Under the pieces are notes generated by a model. The model worked only from the letters and a program-made list of their open reading frames with translations, did no database searches and was not told the DNA's origin. The position numbers and the translations under genes were made by a program. DNA of 64,000 nucleotides, taken from Citricoccus sp. SGAir0253. Its GTDB lineage: Bacteria; Actinomycetota; Actinomycetes; Actinomycetales; Micrococcaceae. The stretch lies in assembly GCF_005877055.1 (NCBI RefSeq), contig NZ_CP039424.1:2108001-2172000 (forward strand). Reading direction: 5' to 3'. Of this stretch, positions 48,919-56,859 are shown in pieces (the stretch's first letter is position 1; each line of letters opens with the position of its first letter).

Positions 48919-50622
48919 TCAGTGCTTCCCGCTGGCCGCCGCCAGCGCCTCCCGGAACCGCCCGTAGCGGGCGATCTCCTCGCGGACGGGCGCCACGACC
49001 CGCTCCTCGGTGACGCGCGCGATCGAGGCGCGCAGCCGGCGTCGGGCCCGGCGCGCCCGGGACCGGCCCGCGAGGCGCACGAGGGGTGCGCTCAGCAGGG
49101 ACAGCAGCAGCCCGGTGAGCAGCCCGCCGAGCAGCAGCAGGGTGGGCAGCGGGAAGCCCTCCACGTCCGGGGCCGGCGGCAGGCGGAACTGCAGGTAGGC
49201 GGCGAGCGCCAGGCCGCCGAGCCAGGCCGCTCCCGCCACGGCGGCCAGCAGTGCGAGCCACTGCAGCACGTTGACCACGTGCCACCACCACGAGCCCACC
49301 CCGGCGCGCAGGTCGGTGGCGGTGATCGCCTGGTCGAGGGCGTCCGGCAGCGCCTCGGCGTGGCTGCGGGCGGCCCGGCGGGCCGCGGAGCGCCACGCGT
49401 CGGGGGCCCCGGCGCTCGCGGCGTCGGCGAAGGCGCGGATCGCCCCGTCGGCCTGGGCGCGCTGCGCGGGGCTGCGTTCGGGCAGCGACGTGCGGTGCAG
49501 CCGCGGGTCGTCGGGCGCGGGCCCGGACCACTCCCCCGTCCCGGTCCGGTTCGCCCCGCCGGCACCCCGGCGCAGGCCCAGCCGGCGCAGCGGGTCCTGG
49601 CGCGTGCGGGCCAGCCAGCGCAGCACGGGCCACCCGGTGCGGCGCGTGGCCTCGAGCCGGTAGGACCGCTCGACCGCGCGCACCACGGTCCCGGCCCCGG
49701 AGGCCTCCGCGAGGGCGTCCACCAGCCGGTCCTCGGCCGGGGTCCCGACGCCGGCCGGGACGCCGGCCGCGTCCCGGTCGCCGAGCGCGCGGGCGGCGGT
49801 GCGCACGTCCGAGAGCAGTCGCTCGGTCGCGGCGGAGCGCTGCGCGGCGACCTCGGCGATCGCCTCCCGCACGGCGTCGACCCCGGCCCCGGTGGTCGCC
49901 GAGACGGGATGGACGGGCACCCGGTCCAGCCCGTCCCGGGCGAGGATGTCCCGCAGCGAGGCCACCACCCGGTCCACGTCCCGCGGGGCCAGCCGGTCGA
50001 CCTGGTTCAGCACCACGAGCGTGACGGCCCGGTGCGCGGCGAGCGGCTCCAGGAACTCCCGGTGCAGGGCCGCGTCCGCGTACTTCTGCGGGTCCACGAC
50101 CCACACGAGGACGTCCACCTGGCCGACGAGCCGCTGGACGACCTCCCGGTGTCCCGCGGCGATCGAGTCGAAGTCCGGCAGGTCCAGCAGGATCAGGCCA
50201 CCCGAGGGACGGCGCCCGCCCCACCGGGTGGTCAGCTCGGCGCCGGCGGCCGGGCCGTCCAGCAGGTGCCGCCGGTCCACCCCGAGCCAGTCGAGCAGGG
50301 GCCCGGAGCCCTCGGCGCCCCACACGGCGGCCAGGGGCTCGGACGTGGTCGGCCGGGTGGCGGCGGCCCGGGCGAGGGGATGTCCCGTGACGGCGTTGAA
50401 CAGGCTGGACTTGCCGGAGCCGGTGGCCCCGAAGAAGCCGACCACCGTGTGCTCGGCGGAGAGCCGGCGCCGCTGGCCGGCTCGCTCCACCACCTGCCGG
50501 GCCCCGGCGAGGGCCTCCTCCGGCACGCGGCCCGCGGCGAGCCCCGCGGCCTCCTCGAGGGCCGCGAGCTTGCGCTCCAGGGGCACGGCGTCTCCGCGCC
50601 GGGACGGCGACGCGGCGCTCAT
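48919..50622 (-). CDS. Membrane-associated GTPase (Era/YfjP-like)
   Basis: 567 residues. The G domain has the P-loop GFFGATGSGKSSL near residue 62, a G3 motif LLDLPDFDS near 146, and NQVD (G4) near 206. A long basic middle region is followed by two hydrophobic segments (LQWLALLAAVAGAAWLGGLALAAYL and PLPTLLLLGGLLTGLLLSLL, about residues 448-512) and a basic C-terminal helix. The family is a TRAFAC-class GTPase with C-terminal membrane hairpin; its role in actinobacteria is unknown. ATG 50622 overlaps the stop of the upstream GTPase gene (ATGA), so the pair is co-translated and may act as a heterodimer. Confidence 0.85.
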   Translation of the reverse strand: MSAASPSRRGDAVPLERKLAALEEAAGLAAGRVPEEALAGARQVVERAGQRRRLSAEHTVVGFFGATGSGKSSLFNAVTGHPLARAAATRPTTSEPLAAVWGAEGSGPLLDWLGVDRRHLLDGPAAGAELTTRWGGRRPSGGLILLDLPDFDSIAAGHREVVQRLVGQVDVLVWVVDPQKYADAALHREFLEPLAAHRAVTLVVLNQVDRLAPRDVDRVVASLRDILARDGLDRVPVHPVSATTGAGVDAVREAIAEVAAQRSAATERLLSDVRTAARALGDRDAAGVPAGVGTPAEDRLVDALAEASGAGTVVRAVERSYRLEATRRTGWPVLRWLARTRQDPLRRLGLRRGAGGANRTGTGEWSGPAPDDPRLHRTSLPERSPAQRAQADGAIRAFADAASAGAPDAWRSAARRAARSHAEALPDALDQAITATDLRAGVGSWWWHVVNVLQWLALLAAVAGAAWLGGLALAAYLQFRLPPAPDVEGFPLPTLLLLGGLLTGLLLSLLSAPLVRLAGRSRARRARRRLRASIARVTEERVVAPVREEIARYGRFREALAAASGKH

Positions 50623-52547
50623 GCCCGCTCTCCCCGGCGCTCCGGCCCGACCGGGTCCGGTCCCGGCCCGGTCCCCTCCGGCCTTGTCCCCGCCGGATCG
50701 GTCCCGGCCGGATCGGTCCCGGCCGGCCCCACGCCGGCGGGCCCGGGCCCGGCCAGCCGGCGCAGCGACGGCACGAGGGCGCGCAGCCGCGCGGTGTCCT
50801 CCGCCGGTCGCACGCCCTCCAGAAGGTCCGTGAAGCGGCGCGCGTCCTCGTCGAGCAGCGCGTCCACGCGCGCCGCGAGGTCGGCCTGGGAGCGGCGGGC
50901 GAGGCGGCGCACGGCGTCCTCGCCGAAGATGGACTCCAGCAGCTTCTGGGCCACCACCGCGGTGCCGCCGGCGATGCCCACCTCGATGCCGAGCAGCCCA
51001 CCGGTGGAGGCGAAGGAGACGATCATCAGGGTGACGGCCACCCCGTTCACGCCCAGGGCGGACAGCCGCGCCGCGGTGCGCTTGCCGGCCCCCTCGGCCT
51101 CGATGAGCCGGATGAGGTCCTGCTGCCAGTCGCGGATCTGGCCGGCGGCGCGGTCCGGGAAGTCCTCCGGCACGCGGGACAGGTCCCGTCCCTCCACCAG
51201 CCCCCGCCCGGCGGCGTCCTGGCGCCAGCGCTGCTCGGACTCCTCGGCGGCCGCGGCGGCCTGCTCCACGAGGACGGCGTGCAGCCCCGTCTCGATCGCG
51301 GTGCCGACCTCCTCCGGCGGTGCGGGACGGCCCGTGAGGAACGCCGTGAGCCGGTCCCGCAGCCGCCCGATCCCGGACTCGAGGGAGCGGAAGAACTCAC
51401 CGGTGCCCACGAAGTCCTGCCAGCGGCTCAGCACCTCCCCGCGCAGCAGCGTGCCGTCGTGCGTGGCGGACAGGACGCCCTGGCGGGCCTGCCCGTAGGC
51501 GGAGGCCACGTCGTCCGCGAGCCGGGCGGCCGCGCGGCGCTGGTCGTCCTCGGCCTCGGCCAGGGACTCCGTCCTCGCCGCGAGCTGCCGCACCACGCCG
51601 TTGAGCGTGCGGCGGGCCACCGCGGAGCGGGACCCGGCGTCCGCCGCGATCGAGGCCAGCCAGTCCTGCAGGGGCCGGACCGCGTCCGCGGGGAGCATGC
51701 CGTCCTCGTCCAGCGGGGACTCGGCCACCACGAACAGCTCGGCCCCGCCCAGGCCGCGCCGCCCCAGCAGGGCGCGCAGGTCCGCGGCGACCTCCTCCTC
51801 CACGCCGGGGGGTACGCGGTCGAGGACGACCGCCACCGTGATGTCCCGGGCGGCGGCGTCCAGCAGGACCTCCCACGGCACGGCGTCGGCGTAGCGGTTC
51901 GCGGTGGTGACGAAGATCCACAGGTCGGCGGCGGAGAGCAGCTGCGCGGCCAGTCGGCGGTTCTCGTCCGCGATCGAGTCGATGTCCGGGGCGTCCAGCA
52001 CCGCCAGGCCCGCCGGCAGCCACGGCTCGCCGACGAGCACGAGGGTCTCCGTGGCCGCCGGGTCCGGGTCCACCCCGGCGCGGTCCGCCGGCACGGGGCC
52101 GCCGGCCCCCGCGCGGTGTCCGGTGGTCCGGGACAGGCCCGGCAGCACCCGGGCCGTGGTGAACCACTCCACGTCCCCCGGGTGGTGCAGCAGGATCGGC
52201 TGCCGCGTGGTGGGGCGGATGGCGCCGGCGCGCGTGACGGGGTAGCCCACGAGGGCGTTGACGAGGGTGGACTTGCCGGCCCCGGTGGAGCCGCCGACGA
52301 CGGCCAGCAGGGGCGCGTCCAGGCTGCGGTAGCGCGGCAGGACGTAGTCGTCGAGCTGGTCGGCCGCGGCCCGGCGCTGCGCCTCGGCGCGCGCGGCCCC
52401 GTCGATCGCGAGCGGGAGGCTGACGAGGTCCAGTTCCGCGCGCAGGCGACCGAGGACGTCCACGGCCTCGGCGGCGACCCGGGGCGCGTCCGCCGGCCGC
52501 TCGCCGTCGGGTGCTCCTGCGGTGCTGGGCGTGCTCGGTGTGCTCAC
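50619..52547 (-). CDS. Dynamin-like/Era-type GTPase, partner of the next GTPase
   Basis: 642 residues. P-loop VVGGSTGAGKSTLVNAL near residue 83, switch region RPTTRQPILLHHP, G3 LDAPDIDS near 177, and VLDRVP in place of a standard NKxD G4. A long helical region follows (ARTESLAEAEDDQRRAAARL), then a short hydrophobic stretch (VNGVAVTLMIVSFASTGGLLGIEV) and a C-terminal tail with short GTDPA-type repeats encoded by three 15-base units (50686-50730). The start is GTG 52547; the open frame continues upstream through the tRNA-Glu gene and terminator, which rules out earlier starts. It begins 84 bases after the tRNA terminator, so it probably has its own promoter; I could not identify a clear one. 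Function unknown. Confidence 0.83.
   Translation of the reverse strand: MSTPSTPSTAGAPDGERPADAPRVAAEAVDVLGRLRAELDLVSLPLAIDGAARAEAQRRAAADQLDDYVLPRYRSLDAPLLAVVGGSTGAGKSTLVNALVGYPVTRAGAIRPTTRQPILLHHPGDVEWFTTARVLPGLSRTTGHRAGAGGPVPADRAGVDPDPAATETLVLVGEPWLPAGLAVLDAPDIDSIADENRRLAAQLLSAADLWIFVTTANRYADAVPWEVLLDAAARDITVAVVLDRVPPGVEEEVAADLRALLGRRGLGGAELFVVAESPLDEDGMLPADAVRPLQDWLASIAADAGSRSAVARRTLNGVVRQLAARTESLAEAEDDQRRAAARLADDVASAYGQARQGVLSATHDGTLLRGEVLSRWQDFVGTGEFFRSLESGIGRLRDRLTAFLTGRPAPPEEVGTAIETGLHAVLVEQAAAAAEESEQRWRQDAAGRGLVEGRDLSRVPEDFPDRAAGQIRDWQQDLIRLIEAEGAGKRTAARLSALGVNGVAVTLMIVSFASTGGLLGIEVGIAGGTAVVAQKLLESIFGEDAVRRLARRSQADLAARVDALLDEDARRFTDLLEGVRPAEDTARLRALVPSLRRLAGPGPAGVGPAGTDPAGTDPAGTRPEGTGPGPDPVGPERRGERA
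50686..50730 (-). repeat. Three 15-bp tandem repeats in the GTPase gene tail
   Basis: Units at 50686-50700, 50701-50715 and 50716-50730 share GTCCC(C/G)GCCGG; the first two differ at one base. They encode the GTDPA-like repeats of the C-terminus, where copy number may vary without breaking the frame. Confidence 0.7.
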
Positions 52548-52630
52548 CGTCCCATCATGGCACTGTCCCGGCGCCCCGCCCGATGGCGGCCGCCGGAGCG
52601 GCCGCCGTGGTGGTGCCGTGTCCGGGAACG

Positions 52631-52663
52631 CGAAAGGCCCGGTCCAGTGGACCGGGCCTTTCG
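52631..52663 (-). terminator. Terminator after tRNA-Glu
   Basis: A perfect 15-bp stem, 52631-52645 with 52649-52663, and a three-base loop (AGT), beginning four bases after the CCA end of tRNA-Glu. The stem contains GAAAGGCCCGG / CCGGGCCTTTC, giving a short T-run on the transcript side. Confidence 0.85.
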
Positions 52664-52667
52664 GCTG

Positions 52668-52743
52668 TGGTGACCCCAGCGGGATTCGAACCCGCGTTAC
52701 CGCCGTGAGAGGGCGGCGTACTAGGCCGCTATACGATGGGGCC
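52668..52743 (-). tRNA. tRNA-Glu (anticodon CTC)
   Basis: A 76-base gene including an encoded CCA end (52670-52668). Acceptor GGCCCCA pairs with TGGGGTC (one G-T), the anticodon arm is CCGCC-CTCTCAC-GGCGG with anticodon CTC, and the T arm has GCGGGTTCGAATCCCGC. It is the second tRNA of a pair downstream of gltX and is followed directly by a terminator. Confidence 0.95.
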
Positions 52744-52874
52744 GTCACCGTTGTCCTGGACTCCGCGCCTTCCGGCGTGGCCTCCCGGGCAACTCCATGA
52801 GTATTTCATACTCTCCCCGCTTCCACCAAATCGGTGGATCCGGGGCTGGTCTCCACCGCATTCGGTGGATTCCG
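52744..52874. repeat. Spacer between the two tRNA genes with three inverted repeats
   Basis: GAGTAT-TTC-ATACTC lies at 52799-52813. TCCACC-N5-GGTGGA lies at 52822-52838, and TCCACC-N6-GGTGGA at 52852-52869, the two spaced 30 bases apart. They could be processing hairpins if the tRNAs are co-transcribed, or operators for a separate tRNA-Glu promoter (a weak TATGAA box overlaps the first repeat on the minus strand). Confidence 0.5.
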
Positions 52875-52946
52875 CTGGGGTACCAGGACTCGAACCTAGA
52901 ATGACGGTACCAGAAACCGTTGTGTTGCCAATTACACCATACCCCA
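52875..52946 (-). tRNA. tRNA-Gln (anticodon CTG)
   Basis: A 72-base gene. Acceptor TGGGGTA pairs with TACCCCA, with the U1-A72 pair and discriminator G typical of tRNA-Gln. The anticodon arm is ACGGT-TTCTGGT-ACCGT with anticodon CTG; the T arm is CTAGGTTCGAGTCCTGG. CCA is not encoded, unlike in the neighbouring tRNA-Glu gene. Confidence 0.95.
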
Positions 52947-53024
52947 ATGGCTGTCAAGTGAATCTCCCGGTCTCGCGGGATCCCCTTGGGCCATCCGCAC
53001 CGGATCTCTCCGGCACGGGTGTTT

Positions 53025-53053
53025 ACTATACCGGTGTTTCGCCGGGATGCCAA
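53025..53053 (-). promoter_or_regulatory. Promoter of the tRNA genes
   Basis: On the minus strand TTGGCA (53053-53048), a 17-base spacer and TATAGT (53030-53025) form the best sigma-70-like promoter in the window. Transcription would start near 53018, about 70 bases before tRNA-Gln. Confidence 0.75.
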
Positions 53054-53083
53054 AACGGCGTCCCGGCGGGGGCGCGCCCCGCC

Positions 53084-53122
53084 CCCCGCGGCGTCCCGGC
53101 ACCGTGCCGGGACGCCGCGGGG
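53084..53122 (-). terminator. Strong terminator hairpin of gltX
   Basis: A 17-bp perfect stem (53084-53100 with 53106-53122) and loop ACCGT, five bases after the gltX stop. The CGGCGTCCCGGC core also occurs once more at 53056-53067. Confidence 0.8.
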
Positions 53123-53127
53123 AGAGC

Positions 53128-54674
53128 TCAGGAGGCCGTCGAGACGCCCTGCTCCGCGGCGAAGCGGTCGATCCGGGCGAGCGCGGAGTCCCGGCCGAGG
53201 ATCTCGAGGGACTCGAACAGCGGCGGGGACACCTTCTTGCCGGACACGGCCGTGCGCACGGGCCCGAAGGCCTGCCGCGGCTTGAGGCCCAGGCCGTCGA
53301 TCAGCGCGGACCGGAGGGCCTCCTCGATCACCGCGGTGGTCCACTGCCCCTCGGGGATCCCGGAGAGCCCGGACCGCGCGGCCGCCAGGGCCGCGCCGAG
53401 GTCGGCGGGCATCCCCTTGAGGGCCCCGTCCGCCGTCGTGACCTGCTCGTCCTCCTGGAACAGGAAGGCGAGCATGTCCACGGCCTCGCCCAGCAGGGCG
53501 ACGCGCTCCTGCACGAGCGGCGCGGCGGCGTCGAGGATCTCCCCCTGGCGCCGGGTGAGCGGGTCGGACACCAGGCCCGCGGCCCGCAGGTGGGGCACCA
53601 GGCGGTCGCGGAAGTCCGCGCCGTCCAGCAGGCGCACGTGCGTGCCGTTGATGGCCGTGGCCTTCTTCTCGTCGAAGCGGGCCGGATTGGCCAGCACGTC
53701 GTGGACGTCGAAGTGCTCCACGAACTGCTCGCGCGTGAAGATGTCCTCGTCCGCGGACAGGGACCAGCCCAGCAGCGCGAGGTAGTTCAGCAGCCCCTCG
53801 GGGATGAACCCGTGCTCGCGGTGCAGGAACAGGTTGGACTGCGGGTCGCGCTTGGACAGCTTCTTGTTGCCCTCGCCCATGACGTAGGGCAGGTGGCCGA
53901 ACTCCGGCAGGTACTTGGCCACGCCCACCGCGTGCAGCGCGCGGTACAGGGCGATCTGCCGCGGGGTGGAGGAGAGCAGGTCCTCGCCGCGCAGCACGTG
54001 GGTGATCTCCATCAGGGCGTCGTCCACGGGGTTGACGAGCGTGTACAGCGGCGAGCCGTCGGCGCGGACCACCACGAAGTCCGGCACGGAGCCGGCCTGG
54101 AAGGTGATGTCCCCGCGGATGGTGTCCGTGAAGGTGATGTCCTCGTCCGGCATGCGCAGGCGCAGCACCGGCTGGCGGCCCTCGGCGCGGAAGGCCGCGG
54201 CCTGCTCCTCGCTCAGGTCCCGGTCGAAGCCGTCGTAGCCCAGCTTGGGGTCGCGGCCGGCGGCCCGGTGCCGGGCCTCGATCTCCTCCGGGGAGGAGAA
54301 GCTCTCGTAGATGTAGCCGGCCTCCCGCAGGCGGGCGATGACGTCCTGGTAGACCTCCCCGCGCTGGGACTGGCGGTAGGGCCCGTGCGGGCCGCCGACC
54401 TCGACGCCCTCGTCCCAGTCGATCCCGAGCCACGCCATGGCGTCCAGCAGTTGGCGGTAGCTCTCCTCGGAGTCGCGCTTGGCGTCGGTGTCCTCGATCC
54501 GGAACACCATGGTCCCGCCCGTGTGCCGCGCCCAGCCCCAGTTGAACAGGGCCGTGCGGATGAGCCCCACGTGGGGGTCCCGGTGGGCGAGGGGCAGAAG
54601 CGGACGCGGACGGGGGCGTCGGCGGGGACGGCGGGGATGTCGGCAGGGGCCGTGGCGGAGTGTGCAGTCGTCAT
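53128..54674 (-). CDS. gltX: Glutamate--tRNA ligase, with an apparent 1-bp frameshift
   Basis: Class I aminoacyl-tRNA synthetase charging tRNA-Glu and, in bacteria without GlnRS, also tRNA-Gln. The N-terminal 34 residues (ATG 54674, [13 protein letters not shown]) and the remaining about 480 residues ([18 protein letters not shown] onward) are in different frames. The break falls in a run of five C (5 G on the plus strand, 54573-54577); six would restore [16 protein letters not shown], including the HIGH-type HVGL motif. All else is intact: [27 protein letters not shown] as KKLSKRDPQ, and the C-terminal anticodon-binding region. Restored length would be 515, normal for the family. The gene is essential, so a sequencing or assembly error is likelier than a true mutation. 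A minus-strand GATAAT box is at 54695-54690. Confidence 0.9.
54573..54577. other. Homopolymer frameshift site in gltX
   Basis: GGGGG on the plus strand (CCCCC in gltX). One missing base here explains the shift of frame just before the HVGL motif. Both sides align to the GltX family without loss of other residues. Confidence 0.8.
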
Positions 54675-54719
54675 GATGACTGCCAGTCTATTATCGACGC
54701 CGGCCGGCCCGGCCGGCGC

Positions 54720-55514
54720 TCAGCGGCGGTAGACGCTGGCCAGGGTCCCGATGCCCTCGATGCTCGCCTCGGTGCGCTGGCCCGCCTCGACCGTCCCGAC
54801 GCCGGCCGGCGTCCCGGTGAGGATGACGTCCCCGGGCAGCAGCGTGAAGGCCTCGGAGGCCGCGGCCACGATCTCCCGGACGCCGAAGACCATGTCCGCC
54901 GTGGTGCCGTCCTGCACCGTCCGGCCGTCCAGCGCCATGGTGATGCGCAGGTCCTCCGTGGCGGAGGAGTCCAGGCCGGTCTCGATCCACGGCCCCAGCG
55001 GGCACGCGCCGTCGAAGCCCTTGGCCCGGGCCCACTGCAGGTCCGAGCGCTGGGCGTCCCGGGCGGTGAGGTCGTTGGCCACGGTGTAGCCGAACACCAC
55101 GTCGTCCACGCGGCCGAGGGGGACGTCCTTGCAGATCGTCCCGATGACGACCGCCAGTTCCGCCTCGTAGGAGACCTCCTCGGACCAGGACGGCAGCGTG
55201 ACCGGCTCCCCCGGGCCCACCACGGAGGTGTTCGGCTTGAGGAAGAACTGCGGGCGGTCCGGGACCTCGTTGCCCAGCTCGGCGGCGTGGTCCGCCCAGT
55301 TGCGCCCGACGCCGACCACCTTGGACCGCGGGATGATGGGGGCCACCAGCCGCACGTCGGCCAGGGCGTGCCGCGTGGAGGTGGGCTGGATGCCCTGGAA
55401 GAACGGGTCACCGTGCAGCTCGGTGACCGTCAGCTCCTCCGCGGGGGCATCCGGCTCCCCCTCGACGATGCCGTACACGGGCTCTGACTGGGCGACGAAA
55501 CGGGCGATGCGCAT
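54720..55514 (-). CDS. Fumarylacetoacetate hydrolase (FAH) family protein
   Basis: 264 residues. FAH-fold enzyme with the metal/substrate-binding signature: VVGVGRNWADHAAELG near residue 67, PQFFLKPNTSVVGPGEPV, SYEAELAVVIG (metal-binding E-x-E), YTVANDLTARDAQ, and LLPGDVILTGTPAGVG near the end. The family includes oxaloacetate decarboxylases, acylpyruvases and 2-hydroxyhepta-dienedioate isomerases; the reaction here is not determined. This gene commonly precedes gltX in actinobacteria. ATG 55514 has a TACGCT box (55526-55521) six bases upstream and only a very close GGGAG, so it may be leaderless. Confidence 0.88.
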   Translation of the reverse strand: MRIARFVAQSEPVYGIVEGEPDAPAEELTVTELHGDPFFQGIQPTSTRHALADVRLVAPIIPRSKVVGVGRNWADHAAELGNEVPDRPQFFLKPNTSVVGPGEPVTLPSWSEEVSYEAELAVVIGTICKDVPLGRVDDVVFGYTVANDLTARDAQRSDLQWARAKGFDGACPLGPWIETGLDSSATEDLRITMALDGRTVQDGTTADMVFGVREIVAAASEAFTLLPGDVILTGTPAGVGTVEAGQRTEASIEGIGTLASVYRR

Positions 55515-55520
55515 GCTCCC

Positions 55521-55526
55521 AGCGTA
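55521..55526 (-). promoter_or_regulatory. Candidate leaderless -10 of the FAH-family gene
   Basis: TACGCT on the minus strand, six bases before ATG 55514; no -35 is evident. Confidence 0.35.
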
Positions 55527-55586
55527 CTGTCTGCCGGCAGGGCGGGAGGTCGTCGTGCGCCGTGGGAGCGGGGGCGCCCCGCCGGC

Positions 55587-56696
55587 TCAGGCCAGGCGGT
55601 AGAGCCAGCCGTGGCGGTCCTCGCCGTGGCCGGTCTGCAGGTCCAGCAGCTCATGGCGGATGTCCAGGGCCACGGAGTCGCCCGGGGTGACGGCCGGGGA
55701 GTCGAAGTGCTCCTCCCCGTCCACCAGCCGCCCGATCGGCGTGATGACGGCGGCCGTGCCGCACGCGAAGACCTCGGTGATCTCGCCGCCGGCCACGCCC
55801 TCGCGCCACTCGTCCAGGGTGATCCGCCGCTCCACCACGTCCAGTCCGCGGTCCCGGCCCAGCTGCAGCACGGAGGAGCGCGTCACGCCCTCGAGGATGG
55901 TGCCCGTCAGCTCCGGGGTGACGAGCGAGCCGTCCCGGAACACGAAGAAGACGTTCATGCCGCCGAGCTCCTCGACCGCGTTGTCCCGCACGGGATCCAG
56001 GAACAGGACCTGGTCGCAGCCGTGCGCCGAGGCCTCCAGCTGGGCCGCGAGGGAGGCCGCGTAGTTGCCGCCGAACTTGGCGGCGCCCGTGCCGCCGTGG
56101 CCGGCGCGGGCGAAGTCCCGGGACACCCAGATGGAGACGGGCTTGAGCTCGCCGCCGAAGTAGTTGCCGGCCGGGGAGGCGATCACCTTGTAGGCGATCT
56201 CGTTGGCCGGGCGCACCCCGAGGAACGCCTCGGAGGCGAACATGAACGGGCGCAGGTACAGGGACTGGCCCTCGCCGTCCGGCACCCAGGCCTCGTCCGT
56301 GGACACCAGCAGCCGCAGGGACTCGAGGAAGTCCTCCTCCGGCAGCTCCGGCAGGGCCAGCCGGCGCGCGGAGCGGTTCAGCCGGGCCGCGTTGGCCTGC
56401 GGGCGGAACGTCCACACGGAGCCGTCGGCGTGGCGGTAGGCCTTGAGGCCCTCGAAGATCTCCTGCGCGTAGTGGAACACCGCGGCCGCCGGGGAGAGGG
56501 TGAGCGGTCCGAAGGGCTCGATCCGGGCGTCGTGCCACGTGCCGCCGTCCTGCCCGCCCTCGCCGCCGCGGGTCCAGTCGATCGAGACCATGTGGTCCGT
56601 GAAGTGCTGGCCGAAGCCGGGGTCTGCCAGGATCTCCCGCCGCCTCTCCTCGGTGACGGGCGAGGTCTGGGGGTGGACGGCGAATTCCATGGTCAC
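55587..56696 (-). CDS. ilvE: Branched-chain amino acid aminotransferase
   Basis: 369 residues. PLP fold-type IV transaminase for the last step of leucine, isoleucine and valine synthesis. AAVFHYAQEIFEGLKAYRH near residue 71 and the PLP lysine in GAAKFGGNYAASL are diagnostic; EELGGMNVFFVF and LTGTILEGVTRSSVLQL follow. The start GTG 56696 has AAGGA seven bases upstream; ATG 56690 is further than ideal. The 163-base upstream region carries a TATGAT box at 56812-56807 on the minus strand, implying a leader of about 100 bases; I found no leader peptide rich in branched-chain codons. Confidence 0.96.
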   Translation of the reverse strand: MTMEFAVHPQTSPVTEERRREILADPGFGQHFTDHMVSIDWTRGGEGGQDGGTWHDARIEPFGPLTLSPAAAVFHYAQEIFEGLKAYRHADGSVWTFRPQANAARLNRSARRLALPELPEEDFLESLRLLVSTDEAWVPDGEGQSLYLRPFMFASEAFLGVRPANEIAYKVIASPAGNYFGGELKPVSIWVSRDFARAGHGGTGAAKFGGNYAASLAAQLEASAHGCDQVLFLDPVRDNAVEELGGMNVFFVFRDGSLVTPELTGTILEGVTRSSVLQLGRDRGLDVVERRITLDEWREGVAGGEITEVFACGTAAVITPIGRLVDGEEHFDSPAVTPGDSVALDIRHELLDLQTGHGEDRHGWLYRLA

Positions 56697-56806
56697 GACT
56701 GCTTCCTTCTCGTTGGGCCGGGCGCGCCGGCACGGGCGCGCGGTGGGTTCCTTGACGGACCCGGTGGACAGCGTCGGAGCGCTGGGGCGCCGGGAGGGGT
56801 GAGTCC

Positions 56807-56812
56807 ATCATA
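56807..56812 (-). promoter_or_regulatory. Candidate -10 of ilvE
   Basis: TATGAT on the minus strand about 110 bases before the ilvE start, in otherwise GC-rich spacer (56697-56859). No -35 recognised. Confidence 0.4.
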
Positions 56813-56859
56813 GGACCCGGTCACCGCCCGGCGCCGATGGCCGGCAGGCCGCGGCCCGC

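Noticed and set aside
52548-52748. Upstream extension of the dynamin-like GTPase frame to 52748
   Set aside because: The extension would run through the tRNA-Glu gene and its terminator hairpin; GTG 52547 is used instead.
52952-52957. TTGACA on the minus strand eight bases upstream of tRNA-Gln, with TAATTG 17 bases further on
   Set aside because: The -10 would lie inside the tRNA gene. The promoter at 53025-53053 is well placed and better supported.
56697-56811. Possible leader peptide upstream of ilvE starting ATG 56808
   Set aside because: Its first codon overlaps the candidate -10, it has no run of Leu, Ile or Val codons, and it continues as an open shadow frame of ilvE.
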